From assembly GCF_000426185.1 (NCBI RefSeq), contig NZ_AUEW01000001.1, forward strand, positions 682,001 through 746,000: a stretch of 64,000 nt of DNA, read 5' to 3'. The position numbers were made by a program, and so were the translations under genes. The first letter of the stretch is position 1. Every line of letters starts with the position of its first letter. The DNA comes from Cellulomonas sp. URHD0024 (GTDB lineage: Bacteria; Actinomycetota; Actinomycetes; Actinomycetales; Cellulomonadaceae). Positions 51,390 to 60,040 of the stretch are shown here, one piece after another. The notes below the pieces were generated by a model. That model did no database searches, was not told where the DNA came from, and saw nothing but the letters and a program-made list of their open reading frames with translations.

Positions 51390-52060
51390 GGGTCGTCATC
51401 GCCGGAGCCGGTTCGGTCGGCCGGTCCATCGCGCGCGAGCTCCTCGGTCACGGGCACGAGGTCACCCTGATCGACCGGCAGCCGTCCGCCATGCGCGTGT
51501 CGCAGGTGGCCGATGCCGACTGGCTGCTGGCCGACGCGTGCGAGCTGCCCACGTTGCGCCAGGTCAAGGCCGACGAGGCCGACGTCGTCGTCGCCGCGAC
51601 CGGCGACGACAAGGCGAACCTGGTCATCTCGCTGCTTGCCAAGACGGAGTTCGGCGTCCCCCGCACGGTCGCCCGCGTGAACAACCCGAAGAACGAGTGG
51701 ATGTTCGACGAGGCGTGGGGCGTGGACGTCGCCGTCTCGACGCCTCGCATCATGACGGCCATGGTCGAGGAGGCCGTCACCGTCGGCGACCTCGTGCGAA
51801 TCTTCACGTTCCACCAGTCGCGCGCGGACATCCTCGAGCTGACGCTCCCCGAGGACTCCCCGCTGGCCGGGATGCGTGTCGGTCAGATCGAGTGGCCGGC
51901 AGACACCGTTCTCGCCGCCATCGTGCGCGACACACGCCCCATCGCTCCCAGCCCGGACGACACCCTCGAGGGCCGCGACGAGCTGCTCTTCGTCACGGGG
52001 CGGGATGCGGACGAGTCTGAGCTGGAACAGATCCTGACCCGCGGACCAGCGTCCAGCTGA
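51386..52060 (+). CDS. trkA: TrkA-family potassium uptake regulator (second copy)
   Basis: A 224-aa RCK protein, the CeoC-like partner of the previous gene. Rossmann loop IAGAGSVGRSIARELL and DLVRIFTFHQSRADILELTLPEDSPLAG at the start of the RCK_C domain. The two proteins probably form a hetero-oligomeric ring. The last 68 bases overlap the convergent DUF3159 gene, so both C-terminal coding regions share DNA in antisense. Confidence 0.9.
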   Translation: MRVVIAGAGSVGRSIARELLGHGHEVTLIDRQPSAMRVSQVADADWLLADACELPTLRQVKADEADVVVAATGDDKANLVISLLAKTEFGVPRTVARVNNPKNEWMFDEAWGVDVAVSTPRIMTAMVEEAVTVGDLVRIFTFHQSRADILELTLPEDSPLAGMRVGQIEWPADTVLAAIVRDTRPIAPSPDDTLEGRDELLFVTGRDADESELEQILTRGPASS

Positions 52061-52754
52061 CCCAGAGGGCGAGCGCGGTCCCCGGCAGACCCATCGCGAG
52101 CTTGGCCGTGCCCAGCCAACCGGTCGCCGACGCCAAGTACAGCGGCACCTGGACGGCCAGGCGAAGGCCGAACAGGGCCACCCAGGGCCACGTCGCGAGC
52201 GCGTACCGGCGCCGGAGCACCGGGTCGTCGCGCCACGCGACGACCGCACCCCAGCTGCCCGTGCTCGACAGGGGGCCCTCGGGACGGAACAGGCCGAAGA
52301 TCAGACCGACAAGCGGCCAGCCGACGATGATCGACACCAACGTCGCAAGGAAGTACGCGACGTTGACCCACAGGCCGTAGGCGAAGTAGTTGTTCGCGTC
52401 GCCCGTCTTCCAGGCCCAGAAGACGCCGATCCCGACGCCCAGCAGCCCGGAGAACGCCTGTGTGACCGGTGTGCGCTGGACCAGTCGCACGATCACGGCG
52501 ACGACGGCCGCCGCGCTCGCCGCGATCAGCGCCGGCTTGAGGTCCTGACCGGTGGCCAGGTAGACGACGACGAACAGCAGTCCCGGTGCGACGGACTCGA
52601 CGATCCCGCGGACGCCGCCGACGGCATCCTTGGCGGAGAACTCCTGGGCCGTCAGCGCACGCAGTCCGCGCAGCCCACCCTCCTCGGGCGGGACGACGTC
52701 GTCGATCGCGTCGATACCGTCGATGGGTCCGTCGCCTCGGTAGGGATCACTCAC
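51993..52754 (-). CDS. DUF3159 integral membrane protein
   Basis: A 253-aa membrane protein of the actinobacterial DUF3159 family. An acidic cytoplasmic N-terminus (about 55 residues) precedes about five or six membrane segments, including a pair ending VGWPLVGLIFGLFRPEG, where a conserved WR(D)DP...RRRY segment follows. Function unknown. The gene overlaps the OB-fold gene by 8 bases upstream and the convergent trkA gene by 68 bases downstream. The family commonly neighbours DUF3710 and dut, as here. Confidence 0.85.
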   Translation of the reverse strand: MSDPYRGDGPIDGIDAIDDVVPPEEGGLRGLRALTAQEFSAKDAVGGVRGIVESVAPGLLFVVVYLATGQDLKPALIAASAAAVVAVIVRLVQRTPVTQAFSGLLGVGIGVFWAWKTGDANNYFAYGLWVNVAYFLATLVSIIVGWPLVGLIFGLFRPEGPLSSTGSWGAVVAWRDDPVLRRRYALATWPWVALFGLRLAVQVPLYLASATGWLGTAKLAMGLPGTALALWVSWTLVRGSGSVPAQTRPHPAP

Positions 52755-53115
52755 CGGGACGCGGCCGCAGCTCGTAGCGCGGGTTGAACACGGTCCGGCG
52801 ACCGTCGACGAGACACACGAGGCCCTCGATCTTCAGCCGTCGACCGGGTGCGATCCCCGCGATCTCACGCCGTCCGAGCCAGACGAGGTCCAGCGAGCCG
52901 CTGCCGTCGTACAGCTCGGCCTCCAGCGCGGGGACACCTTCGCGGGGTCTCAGCGTGACGGACCGGATGACCCCCGAGACGCTCGCGCGCGAGCGGTTGG
53001 CGAGCTGGTCGACGGGCGTGCAACCGACCGACCGGTGCGCGTCCTGGCGCTCCTCGTCGGCCTCGATCTCGGCCTGCGAGGCGACGGCCATCCTCAGGCG
53101 TTCCTTGAGGCTCAT
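52747..53115 (-). CDS. OB-fold nucleic acid-binding domain protein
   Basis: A 122-aa protein. Residues about 40-118 form an OB-fold (SVSGVIRSVTLRPREGVPALEAELYDGSGSLDLVWLGRREIAGIAPGRRLKIEGLV), like the RecG/tRNA anticodon type. A short charged helix precedes it. It overlaps DUF3710 by ATGA and DUF3159 by 8 bases, so the three are co-translated. The ligand is not known; DNA repair has been suggested for such actinobacterial proteins only by fold. Confidence 0.82.
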   Translation of the reverse strand: MSLKERLRMAVASQAEIEADEERQDAHRSVGCTPVDQLANRSRASVSGVIRSVTLRPREGVPALEAELYDGSGSLDLVWLGRREIAGIAPGRRLKIEGLVCLVDGRRTVFNPRYELRPRPGE

Positions 53116-53879
53116 CGGGTCTCCGTGATCTCTGGGCCGCGGGTCAGCGGGTCGAAGCTCGGCTGCTCGGGCTCGTCCGACTCCGGCTCGGCGGGCTCCT
53201 CCGTGCTGGGGAGCGTGAGCGTGAGCAGGTCGCGCGGGGCACGCGCGTCAGTGCCGCGGACCACGACGATGCCCGCGAAGATCGTCTCCAGCATCGCGGC
53301 TGCCGCGGGATCGACCGCAGCGCGGCCCGTGAGCACCCCGCGGACGAACCAGCGCGGGCCGTCGGCACCGATGAACCGGGCAGGTCGGTGACCGGTCCGA
53401 CCCTCGGGCGTACGGGTGGGCAGCCGGGCGAGCAGCTCGCGCCCGAAGGGCCCAGGCAGGTCGTCGACCGATCCACCCTGCTGGGTCACGGACTCCGCGA
53501 TCTCGCCGCGGATCTCGTCCCAGATGCCCTCGGTGCGCGGAGCGGCGAACGCCTGGACCTGCAGCGACGAGCCGTCGAGCAGGATCGACGCGGCGGAGAC
53601 GGTGTCCGTCGCCTTGTCGATCTCCATGCGCAGCTCCATGCCCTGCACGCCCGGCAGCCGGATCGCACCGAGGTCCACCCGCACGACGTCGTCGTCCACC
53701 TCGTCCGCGTCCCACGGGCCGCCGACGCGTTCGAACGGCTCGGCCGCGACCTCGACCACCTCGTCGAGCTCGTCCACCTCCGTGTCGACCGACTCGTCCT
53801 CGGTGTCGACCGACTCATCGGTCGCGTCGCTCACCTCATCGGTGGCGGCGTCCTTCGCGCCACGTCGGAACAGACCCAC
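53112..53879 (-). CDS. DUF3710 protein
   Basis: A 255-aa soluble protein of the actinobacterial DUF3710 family, function unknown. The start is placed at the GTG at 53879 because it gives the family's usual GLFRRG opening and a 10-base spacing from AGGAGG; the GTG at 53888 is only 1 base from the same motif. Residues about 15-45 form a low-complexity acidic stretch with near-repeats of ESVDTED. The globular part includes VDLGAIRLPGVQGMELRME and RWFVRGVLTGRAA. Confidence 0.83.
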   Translation of the reverse strand: MGLFRRGAKDAATDEVSDATDESVDTEDESVDTEVDELDEVVEVAAEPFERVGGPWDADEVDDDVVRVDLGAIRLPGVQGMELRMEIDKATDTVSAASILLDGSSLQVQAFAAPRTEGIWDEIRGEIAESVTQQGGSVDDLPGPFGRELLARLPTRTPEGRTGHRPARFIGADGPRWFVRGVLTGRAAVDPAAAAMLETIFAGIVVVRGTDARAPRDLLTLTLPSTEEPAEPESDEPEQPSFDPLTRGPEITETR

Positions 53880-54069
53880 GTTGCTCACTCCTCCTCGACG
53901 CGCGCGCGGTGGCGCACGTTCCTGCCTGCACGAGCGCAGACCGTCCTCTGACCCAACACCGTTCTTCTGGCGACGCATCCGGGCGCCGACGGCTCGACGC
54001 CCGGTGGGCGGGTCCTCTGCCGGTGGACATCGCCGACCCGAAAACACTAGTCCCGCCGCAGGGACGGAC

Positions 54070-54540
54070 CTAGCCGGCCGGTGCCGCCTTCCATCCTCCG
54101 CTCGACCCGAACCCGCCGTCGCCGCGGTGCGACCCCGGAAGGTGATCGACCGCGACGAACCGCGCACGCTCGACCCGCTGGATCACCAGCTGCGCGATGC
54201 GGTCGCCGCGGTGCAGCTCGAGGGCGTGCTCCACGTCGGTGTTGAGCAGCGTCACCGCGATCTCGCCCCGGTAGCCGGCGTCGACCGTGCCGGGCGCGTT
54301 GACGATGGTCAGCCCGTGCCGCATAGCCAGACCCGACCGCGGGTGGACGAACGCGGCGTAGCCGTCAGGCAGCGCGATCGCCACGCCCGTGGGGACGGTC
54401 ACCCGCCCCTGCGGCGGGATCACGACGTCGATGCGCGTGACCAGGTCGGCGCCCGCGTCACCCGGGTGCGCGTACGTCGGTTCGGGCAGGTCCGGCTCCA
54501 GCAGCTGCAGGAGGACCTCGGGGTGGTGGTCGGCCGTCAC
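54070..54540 (-). CDS. dut: dUTP diphosphatase
   Basis: A 156-aa trimeric dUTPase hydrolysing dUTP to dUMP, which prevents uracil in DNA. All five motifs are visible: DAGADLVTR (1), HPRSGLAMRHG (2), GTVDAGYRGEIAVTLLN (3), RGDRIAQLVIQ (4) and GDGGFGSSGG (5). The GTG at 54540 gives the normal length. No Shine-Dalgarno, but TAGGGT lies 8 bases upstream. It is divergent from the DUF3093 gene. Confidence 0.95.
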   Translation of the reverse strand: MTADHHPEVLLQLLEPDLPEPTYAHPGDAGADLVTRIDVVIPPQGRVTVPTGVAIALPDGYAAFVHPRSGLAMRHGLTIVNAPGTVDAGYRGEIAVTLLNTDVEHALELHRGDRIAQLVIQRVERARFVAVDHLPGSHRGDGGFGSSGGWKAAPAG

Positions 54541-54548
54541 GGGGCCAG

Positions 54549-54554
54549 ACCCTA
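54549..54554 (-). promoter_or_regulatory. -10-like TAGGGT, leaderless dut transcript
   Basis: TAnnnT on the minus strand ends 8 bases before the dut GTG, where no ribosome-binding site is present. Confidence 0.4.
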
Positions 54555-54579
54555 CCGGCCCGGGTGGGATGCTGGGGGC

Positions 54580-55062
54580 ATGCCCGACGTTCCCGGCGAC
54601 ACTTCGCTGCCCGCACCGGTCCCCACGCGCACGATCTACTCGGAACGGCTCACGCTCGGACCGCTCGGTTGGGTGCTGCTGACGCTGTTCGCGGTGATGC
54701 TCGGGATCGCGTTCGTCCCTGTGGACGTGCGGTTGGCGGTCGTGCTGGGTGCGGTCACCCTCGTCGGCGGACTGGTCGCTCTCGTGTCGACGGCGCCCGT
54801 CGTGCGCGTCGACGGCACGACGCTGTACGCGGGCCGGGCCCAGATACCGCTGAGTCTCGTCGGCGGCGTGGAGGCGCTGGACGCGACCGCGGCGCGTGCG
54901 GAGCTGGGACCTCGCCTCGATGCCCGTGCGTACCTCTGCCTGCGCGGGTGGATCCACACCGCGGTCAAGGTCGATCTCGTCGATCCCCTGGACCCGACGC
55001 CGTACTGGATCGTCTCGACGCGTCGTCCGGCGGCCTTGGCCGTCGCGCTGACCGGCTCCTGA
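54580..55062 (+). CDS. DUF3093 membrane protein
   Basis: A 160-aa protein with two adjacent membrane segments (about residues 28-70, LGWVLLTLFAVMLGIAFVP and LAVVLGAVTLVGGLVALVS), followed by a cytoplasmic PH-like beta domain ending DPTPYWIVSTRRPAALAVAL, the DUF3093 hallmark. Function unknown. The ATG at 54580 has a G-rich ribosome-binding stretch. Converges on the DUF4193 gene across a strong terminator. Confidence 0.82.
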   Translation: MPDVPGDTSLPAPVPTRTIYSERLTLGPLGWVLLTLFAVMLGIAFVPVDVRLAVVLGAVTLVGGLVALVSTAPVVRVDGTTLYAGRAQIPLSLVGGVEALDATAARAELGPRLDARAYLCLRGWIHTAVKVDLVDPLDPTPYWIVSTRRPAALAVALTGS

Positions 55063-55067
55063 ACGCA

Positions 55068-55100
55068 GACGGCCGGCCGCCCACGGGGCGACCGGCCGTC
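55068..55100. terminator. Bidirectional terminator between DUF3093 and DUF4193 genes
   Basis: A 9-bp outer stem GACGGCCGG/CCGGCCGTC, one mismatch, then a 5-bp inner stem CGCCC/GGGCG with a 3-nt loop. Confidence 0.75.
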
Positions 55101-55115
55101 AGACAGATGAGGGCG

Positions 55116-55415
55116 TCAGGCGGCGCACTCGGAGCAGACGGGGTGTCCGTCTCGTTCGTAGGCGAGCTGGCTGCGGTGATGCACGAGGAAGCAGCTGGAG
55201 CAGGTGAACTCGTCAGCCTGACGGGGCAGCACGCGCACGGAGAGCTCTTCGCCCGACAGGTCAGCTCCAGGGAGCTCGAACCCTTCGGCCGCCTCGGTCT
55301 CGTCCTCGTCCACCACGCCCGAGTTCTTGTCGGAGCGCCGAGCCTGGAGCTCCTGGAGCGAGTCCTCGCTCAGGTCCTCCTCGGTCTTGCGCGGGGCGTC
55401 GTAGTCGGTAGCCAT
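55116..55415 (-). CDS. DUF4193 zinc-ribbon-like small protein
   Basis: A 99-aa acidic protein of the actinobacterial DUF4193 family. It opens MATDYDAPRKTEED and ends with two CxxC pairs (FTCSSCFLVHHRSQL...HPVCSECAA) likely to bind one zinc. Related small proteins are abundant in actinobacteria, with no fixed role known. It is monocistronic; the 152-bp gap upstream shows no clear operator. Confidence 0.88.
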   Translation of the reverse strand: MATDYDAPRKTEEDLSEDSLQELQARRSDKNSGVVDEDETEAAEGFELPGADLSGEELSVRVLPRQADEFTCSSCFLVHHRSQLAYERDGHPVCSECAA

Positions 55416-55567
55416 GTCTGGCGTCACACTCCGTGTCTTGGGGGGAACTCGTACGCGTGAACAATGCGCCGTGACAGCGTTTTGTTCCCGGTCGCGGTGG
55501 GATTCTGCACCAGATCTGCCGGTAGCGCGAACAGTGACGGAACATCGGCCGTGATCAGGCTCGTTGG

Positions 55568-56398
55568 TCAACTGTCCTGGTCAGCGTCAGATGCTTCGAG
55601 GAAGGCCACCAGCTCCTCGACCCTGCCGGGCGGTCCGGCGACCGTCATGGCCTCCCCCGCGGGGCGCCCGCGCAGGCCTGTGACCACGGCACCCGCCTCC
55701 TGCGCGACGAGTGATCCTGCCGCGAGGTCCCAGGGCTGCAGACCTCGCTCGTAGTACAGGTCCAGCCCCCCGGCCGCGAGCGTGCACAGGTCGAGAGCGG
55801 CCGACCCGATGCGACGGATGTCACGTACCCGCGGCAGAAGGCCGGCCACCACACGGGCCTGCGCGCGACGCCGGGCCGCCACGTAGCCGAACCCCGTGCC
55901 CACGAGGCAGGCGATGAGCGGCTGCGCGTCGTTGACCCGCAGGGGCCGCCCGTCGAGCGTGGCTCCGCGGCCGCGGCCGGCGAGGAAGACGCGACCGTCC
56001 TGCGGTGCGACGACGCACCCCGCCAGCACCGTCCACGTCGCCGGGTCGGGATCCGTACCGTCGGGCGAGCTCACGGCCGCGACCGACACCGCGTACGCCG
56101 GGAGGCCGTACAGGTAGTTCACCGTGCCGTCGATCGGGTCGACCACCCACCACGTGCCGGACGAGCTCGGGGTCAGCGCATCCTCCTCCCCGAGGATCCC
56201 GTCCTCGGGCCGCAGCTCCGCGAGCCGGCGGCGCAGGAGCGCCTCCGAAGCCAGGTCCATGGCGGTGACGACGTCCTGCGCGCTCGTCTTGGTCGCCGCG
56301 ACGAAGACGTCACCCTGGCGGCCCTCTCGCACCAGCTCGGCCGCCTCGCGCGCGACGGACTCGGCAACCAGCATCAGGGTCGGGATGTCTTCGTTCAC
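55568..56398 (-). CDS. Inositol monophosphatase-family phosphatase
   Basis: A 276-aa magnesium-dependent phosphatase. Metal and active-site motifs are GEED near residue 73, WWVVDPIDGTVNYLYGLP (DPIDGT) and the C-terminal QPWDLAAGSLVAQEAG. The family includes SuhB, inositol-1-phosphatases and histidinol-phosphatase HisN, and the sequence does not decide among them. GTG at 56398 has GAGGAT 9 bases upstream. It is divergent from sepH by 98 bp. Confidence 0.88.
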   Translation of the reverse strand: MNEDIPTLMLVAESVAREAAELVREGRQGDVFVAATKTSAQDVVTAMDLASEALLRRRLAELRPEDGILGEEDALTPSSSGTWWVVDPIDGTVNYLYGLPAYAVSVAAVSSPDGTDPDPATWTVLAGCVVAPQDGRVFLAGRGRGATLDGRPLRVNDAQPLIACLVGTGFGYVAARRRAQARVVAGLLPRVRDIRRIGSAALDLCTLAAGGLDLYYERGLQPWDLAAGSLVAQEAGAVVTGLRGRPAGEAMTVAGPPGRVEELVAFLEASDADQDS

Positions 56399-56496
56399 CC
56401 GCTCATCCTCGCAGCGCTCCCCGCGGCGCACCGTCCGGGGTCCACGGCTCAGGGCCGGATCGATGGCAGGCTCGTGCCGAGGTACTGGGAGGTCGA

Positions 56497-57558
56497 ATGG
56501 CTGAGCTCGAGCTGGTGGGTCTGCACGAGGACGGGGAGCATCTCGTCCTGGTGGGTCCGGACGGTGCGCGATTCCGGCTGCGCATCGACGAGCCGCTGCG
56601 TGCTGCCGTGCGCCGCGACCGTCCGCAGCTCGAACAGCTGCGCGCCGAGAGCGCCGGAACCCTGAGCCCACGGGAGATCCAGGCCCGCATCCGTGCCGGT
56701 GCGACGACGCAGGAGGTGGCCGAGTCGGCCGGCCTGGCCGTCGAACGGGTCCGCAGGTACGAAGGACCGGTGCTGGCCGAGCGCGAGCACGTCGCCGAGC
56801 AGGCTCGTGGCACGCGCGTCGGTCGGGAGATGGGTGCGCCGGTCCTCGGCGATCTGGTCACCGACCGCCTGGCGGCCCGTGGTGTGGACCTCGCATCGCT
56901 CGCCTGGGACTCCGCCCGCGACGCCAACGGTCCGTGGGTCGTTCTCGCACGGTTCACCGTGGGCGACTCCGAGCGGGAGGCGCGCTGGATCTTCGACCCG
57001 TCGAAGCGCACCGTCGTAGCCGACGAGGACGAGGCCCGCTGGCTCTCCGAGACCGAGCTCCCCGACGAGCCCGTGTCGCGGCGGCACCTCGCGGCCGTCC
57101 GGGACGTCGTGTTCGACTTCCAGTCCGACGGCACCACGATCCGCACGGGCGGTGCGGCGCCTGCGCAGGAGGCAGCCCCCGAACCTGCACCGGACCCGCA
57201 GGACGAGACGGCCGCACTCCTCGACGACCTGCGCGACCGTCGCGGCGTCCGTCAGGCCCTGGAGCTGGAGCTGGACGACGACACCGAGGAGTTCGAGGGC
57301 TTCGGACCGCAGCACGCGTTCGACTTCGGGCGGGCCGAGACCGAGGCTCCTGGCGCGCACCCCGTGGACGCCGACGAAGCCGAGGAGGCCGTCGTCTACC
57401 CGGTGCCGTCGATCGTCCCGACGCCGATCGGGCTCGCGACCGAGCAGCCCGAGCGTCCGGAGCAGCCCGAGCACGACGACCGCCCGCGCGCGGCGCGTCG
57501 GGGGCGCGCCAAGGTCCCGAGCTGGGACGAGATCGTGTTCGGGGCGAAGCCCGAGTAG
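56497..57558 (+). CDS. sepH: Septation protein SepH
   Basis: A 353-aa actinobacterial cell-division protein that stimulates FtsZ assembly. It opens with MAELELVGLHEDGEHLVL and carries the DUF3071 HTH region at about residues 55-95 ([41 protein letters not shown]), followed by a Trp-rich conserved stretch. The C-terminal 130 residues are acidic and disordered, ending in a basic patch and the conserved tail PSWDEIVFGAK. GGGAGG lies 6 bases before the ATG. It converges with tdk, leaving only a 3-base gap. Confidence 0.93.
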   Translation: MAELELVGLHEDGEHLVLVGPDGARFRLRIDEPLRAAVRRDRPQLEQLRAESAGTLSPREIQARIRAGATTQEVAESAGLAVERVRRYEGPVLAEREHVAEQARGTRVGREMGAPVLGDLVTDRLAARGVDLASLAWDSARDANGPWVVLARFTVGDSEREARWIFDPSKRTVVADEDEARWLSETELPDEPVSRRHLAAVRDVVFDFQSDGTTIRTGGAAPAQEAAPEPAPDPQDETAALLDDLRDRRGVRQALELELDDDTEEFEGFGPQHAFDFGRAETEAPGAHPVDADEAEEAVVYPVPSIVPTPIGLATEQPERPEQPEHDDRPRAARRGRAKVPSWDEIVFGAKPE

Positions 57559-57561
57559 GTC

Positions 57562-58212
57562 TCAGCCTACGTCGAAGTCGAACGTCGGCATCGACGGTGA
57601 CATCGCTCGCGCCGCCGCCGCGGTCATCCGGCGCATGTGGTGCCGGCGGCACAGCACCTCGTACCCGACCTCGTCTGCACCCGAGTCGACGTCACCGATG
57701 ACCACCTGCTCACCCTCGACCACCATCGCCCCGCCGACGGTGCGGGCGTTGTGGGTCGCGCGGGCACCGCACCAGCACAACGCCATGACCTGCAGCACCT
57801 CGACGCGGTCCGCAAGCTCGACCAGACGAGCGGCCCCCGGGAAGAGTCGGGCGCGAAAGTCCGTCGAGATGCCGAAGGCGAACACGTCGACTCCGAGCTC
57901 GTCGACCACCCTCGCCAGCTGCTCGACCTGCTGCGCGGTGTAGAACTGCGCCTCGTCGCCGATCAGGTAGTCGACCGGGTGCCCGTGCGTGCGCCGTGCG
58001 ATGACGTCGGCCCAGAAGTCCGTGGAGTCCTCGACCTCGTGGGCACGCTGCGTCAGGCCGAGTCGCGACGAGATGACGGCCTTGCCCGCGCGGTCCTGGC
58101 GCGTGAACAGCACCCCGTCGCGGCCACGTGCGGCGTGGTTGTGGTGCATCTGCAGCGCCAGCGTGGACTTGCCGCAGTCCATCGTCCCGGAGAAGAAGAC
58201 GAGCTCGGCCAC
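57562..58212 (-). CDS. tdk: Thymidine kinase
   Basis: A 216-aa type II thymidine kinase, phosphorylating thymidine to dTMP for salvage. The P-loop is FFSGTMDCGKSTLA, the Walker B/catalytic Glu is in YLIGDEAQF, and zinc ligands come from C-W-C (LCWCGARAT) and LCRRHH. The lasso region VVIGDVDS..GYEVLCR is present. Start is a GTG at 58212 with GGTGG upstream. Confidence 0.93.
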   Translation of the reverse strand: MAELVFFSGTMDCGKSTLALQMHHNHAARGRDGVLFTRQDRAGKAVISSRLGLTQRAHEVEDSTDFWADVIARRTHGHPVDYLIGDEAQFYTAQQVEQLARVVDELGVDVFAFGISTDFRARLFPGAARLVELADRVEVLQVMALCWCGARATHNARTVGGAMVVEGEQVVIGDVDSGADEVGYEVLCRRHHMRRMTAAAARAMSPSMPTFDFDVG

Positions 58213-58241
58213 CGGTCAGACCACCTCAGGTTGCGGGCGGC

Positions 58242-59426
58242 TCATGCGACGACGATGCACGGCACCAGCATCTCGTGCCGGGTGAGCGACCCGTGCACGC
58301 CGATCAGCTCGAGCGACGCGGGGGTCTGCGTCGCCGAGTCGACGACGGTCGCCCGTCCCGTCATCGCGACGACGACGTCCCCGATGATCGGCGCCACGTG
58401 GTCGGCCACCTCGCCGAACCACCCCTGCCCGGAGGCCTCCTCACGTGTGGCGACGACCGCGGCGGAACCGAGGACGTCACGCCAGCGGCCGACGACCCCG
58501 TCCGGGTCGGCACCGCGCTCCAGGTGCAGGTGCAGCGCGCGTGGCTCCCCCGCAGCCAGCTCCACCCCGTCACCCAGCGCCGGGTTCGTCGCGATGTCCC
58601 AGCGCTGGCTCAGGTCCACGTCCACCATGCCGTGGTCGGCCGTCACCAGCAGCACGGCGTCCTTGGGGAGGCTCCGCGCGAGCCGCCCCAGCTCGGCGTC
58701 CAGCTCGGCGAGCGCGTCGCCCCACTGCAGCGACCCCCAGCCGTAGTGGTGGCCGGCCTTGTCCACGTCGCCCCAGTAGAGGTAGGCGACACCGGGCTTG
58801 CGCAGCGCGTCCACGGTCGCGTCGATCCGGTCGGCGAGCGACTCGGCCCGCGCGTACACCGGCCCCCGCAGCGCCGCTTCCGTGAGGCCCGACCCTGCGA
58901 ACCGTGCCGGACCGATGCTCGTCACGGTGGTGCCGGCGCCGGTGAGACCTTCGAACACCGTCGGTTCGCGCTGCCACTCGCGCGCCGGGGGCAGGTTGGT
59001 CCAGCTCACGAGGTTGCCCAGCAGCCCGGTGGCGGGGTCCCGGACCGTGTAGCCGAGCATCCCGGTGCGCCCAGGCGGGACTCCCACCCCGAACGTGCCC
59101 ATGGCGGTGGCCGTCGTGGACGGGAACGTGCTGGTGAGTGGAGTGGAGCCGCCCAGCTCCCGGCGCAGGAACGGAGCGTGGCCCGCACGTTCAGAGAGGT
59201 TCGCGTAGCCGAGCCCGTCGACCAGCACGACGCACACGCGGGACGCGGACGGCAGTCCGAGGACCTGCTGGGCGTGCGCCGCGCCTGGCAGGTCGACGGC
59301 CAGGGCACCGGCCACGGCCGGGAGGACACTACCCAGACAGGGGTACGACGAGTTGGGGGTCAGCAGGTCCGCGGCCTCGAACGCGTCCACCGACGCGGCC
59401 GACTCCAGACGCCCGAGGTCCGTCAT
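58242..59426 (-). CDS. Alkaline phosphatase-superfamily nucleotide pyrophosphatase/phosphodiesterase
   Basis: A 394-aa enzyme of the NPP-like branch. Zinc ligands and nucleophile are in VVLVDGLGYANL (Asp), LTSTFPSTTATAMG (Thr nucleophile), GDVDKAGHHYG (Asp and His) and VTADHGMVDV (Asp-His). There is no signal peptide, so it appears cytoplasmic. Substrate unknown. It overlaps the DUF5998 gene by ATGA and forms the end of a three-gene operon with it and the acetyltransferase. Confidence 0.87.
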   Translation of the reverse strand: MTDLGRLESAASVDAFEAADLLTPNSSYPCLGSVLPAVAGALAVDLPGAAHAQQVLGLPSASRVCVVLVDGLGYANLSERAGHAPFLRRELGGSTPLTSTFPSTTATAMGTFGVGVPPGRTGMLGYTVRDPATGLLGNLVSWTNLPPAREWQREPTVFEGLTGAGTTVTSIGPARFAGSGLTEAALRGPVYARAESLADRIDATVDALRKPGVAYLYWGDVDKAGHHYGWGSLQWGDALAELDAELGRLARSLPKDAVLLVTADHGMVDVDLSQRWDIATNPALGDGVELAAGEPRALHLHLERGADPDGVVGRWRDVLGSAAVVATREEASGQGWFGEVADHVAPIIGDVVVAMTGRATVVDSATQTPASLELIGVHGSLTRHEMLVPCIVVA

Positions 59427-60040
59427 CGTGCGCGCGCGCTGGCCGCCGAGAGCTGCCGGGCGAACGCCGTCGCGGCTCGGACCGACTCGGCGCCTTCCGC
59501 GAGCGCGCTGACGCGGACGACGACGTCGTCCGGCGCGAGCGTGCCGGTGAAGCCGTGGTCGGCGTCGCAGCTCGGATCGCCACAGGTGGCGGGCTCGAGG
59601 TCGACGCGGGAGACCGCCCCCCAGCCGATCACGAGAGTGAGCTCGGACGCGCCCGTACCGGCCTGGTGCTTGTCGGGCTGCCCGACCACGTGCGTCAGGG
59701 CGATGGACTTCAGCTCGGCGATCGGGACGGCTTCCGTGGTCGCCGACGCACTCGCCGACGGGTGCTCGGAGTCCGCCGGATGGTCGTCCACGTGGGCGAC
59801 GACGAGCCGCGTCGGCGTCAGGACCAGAACCGTGACGTGACGGCGCACCTCGGCCGCGTCGAACGTCGTCTCGGGATGGACGAGGTGGGCGACGACGTCC
59901 TCGTCGGCCAGGGCCACGTCGAGCACGTCGCCGACGAGCTCCGGGTAGTAGCCGGCACGGTGGAGGTCGACGCGCAGGTCGGTGGCGGGAGCAGACACCC
60001 GGACATCCTCCCACTCGTCGCGGTCTGGCGGGCTGCTCAT
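59423..60040 (-). CDS. DUF5998 protein
   Basis: A 205-aa soluble protein of the actinobacterial DUF5998 family, function unknown. It opens DLRVDLHRAGYYPELVGDVLDVALADEDVVAHLVHPETTFD, then a beta-rich domain (LVLTPTRLVVAHVDDH) with a Cys pair in CGDPSCDADHGF. ATG overlaps on both sides join it to the acetyltransferase upstream and the phosphodiesterase downstream, so the three products probably work together or are needed in fixed ratio. Confidence 0.82.
   Translation of the reverse strand: MSSPPDRDEWEDVRVSAPATDLRVDLHRAGYYPELVGDVLDVALADEDVVAHLVHPETTFDAAEVRRHVTVLVLTPTRLVVAHVDDHPADSEHPSASASATTEAVPIAELKSIALTHVVGQPDKHQAGTGASELTLVIGWGAVSRVDLEPATCGDPSCDADHGFTGTLAPDDVVVRVSALAEGAESVRAATAFARQLSAASARAR

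Noticed and set aside
54541..54957. Upstream extension of dut
   Set aside because: It runs antisense through the DUF3093 gene; the GTG at 54540 gives the normal dUTPase length.
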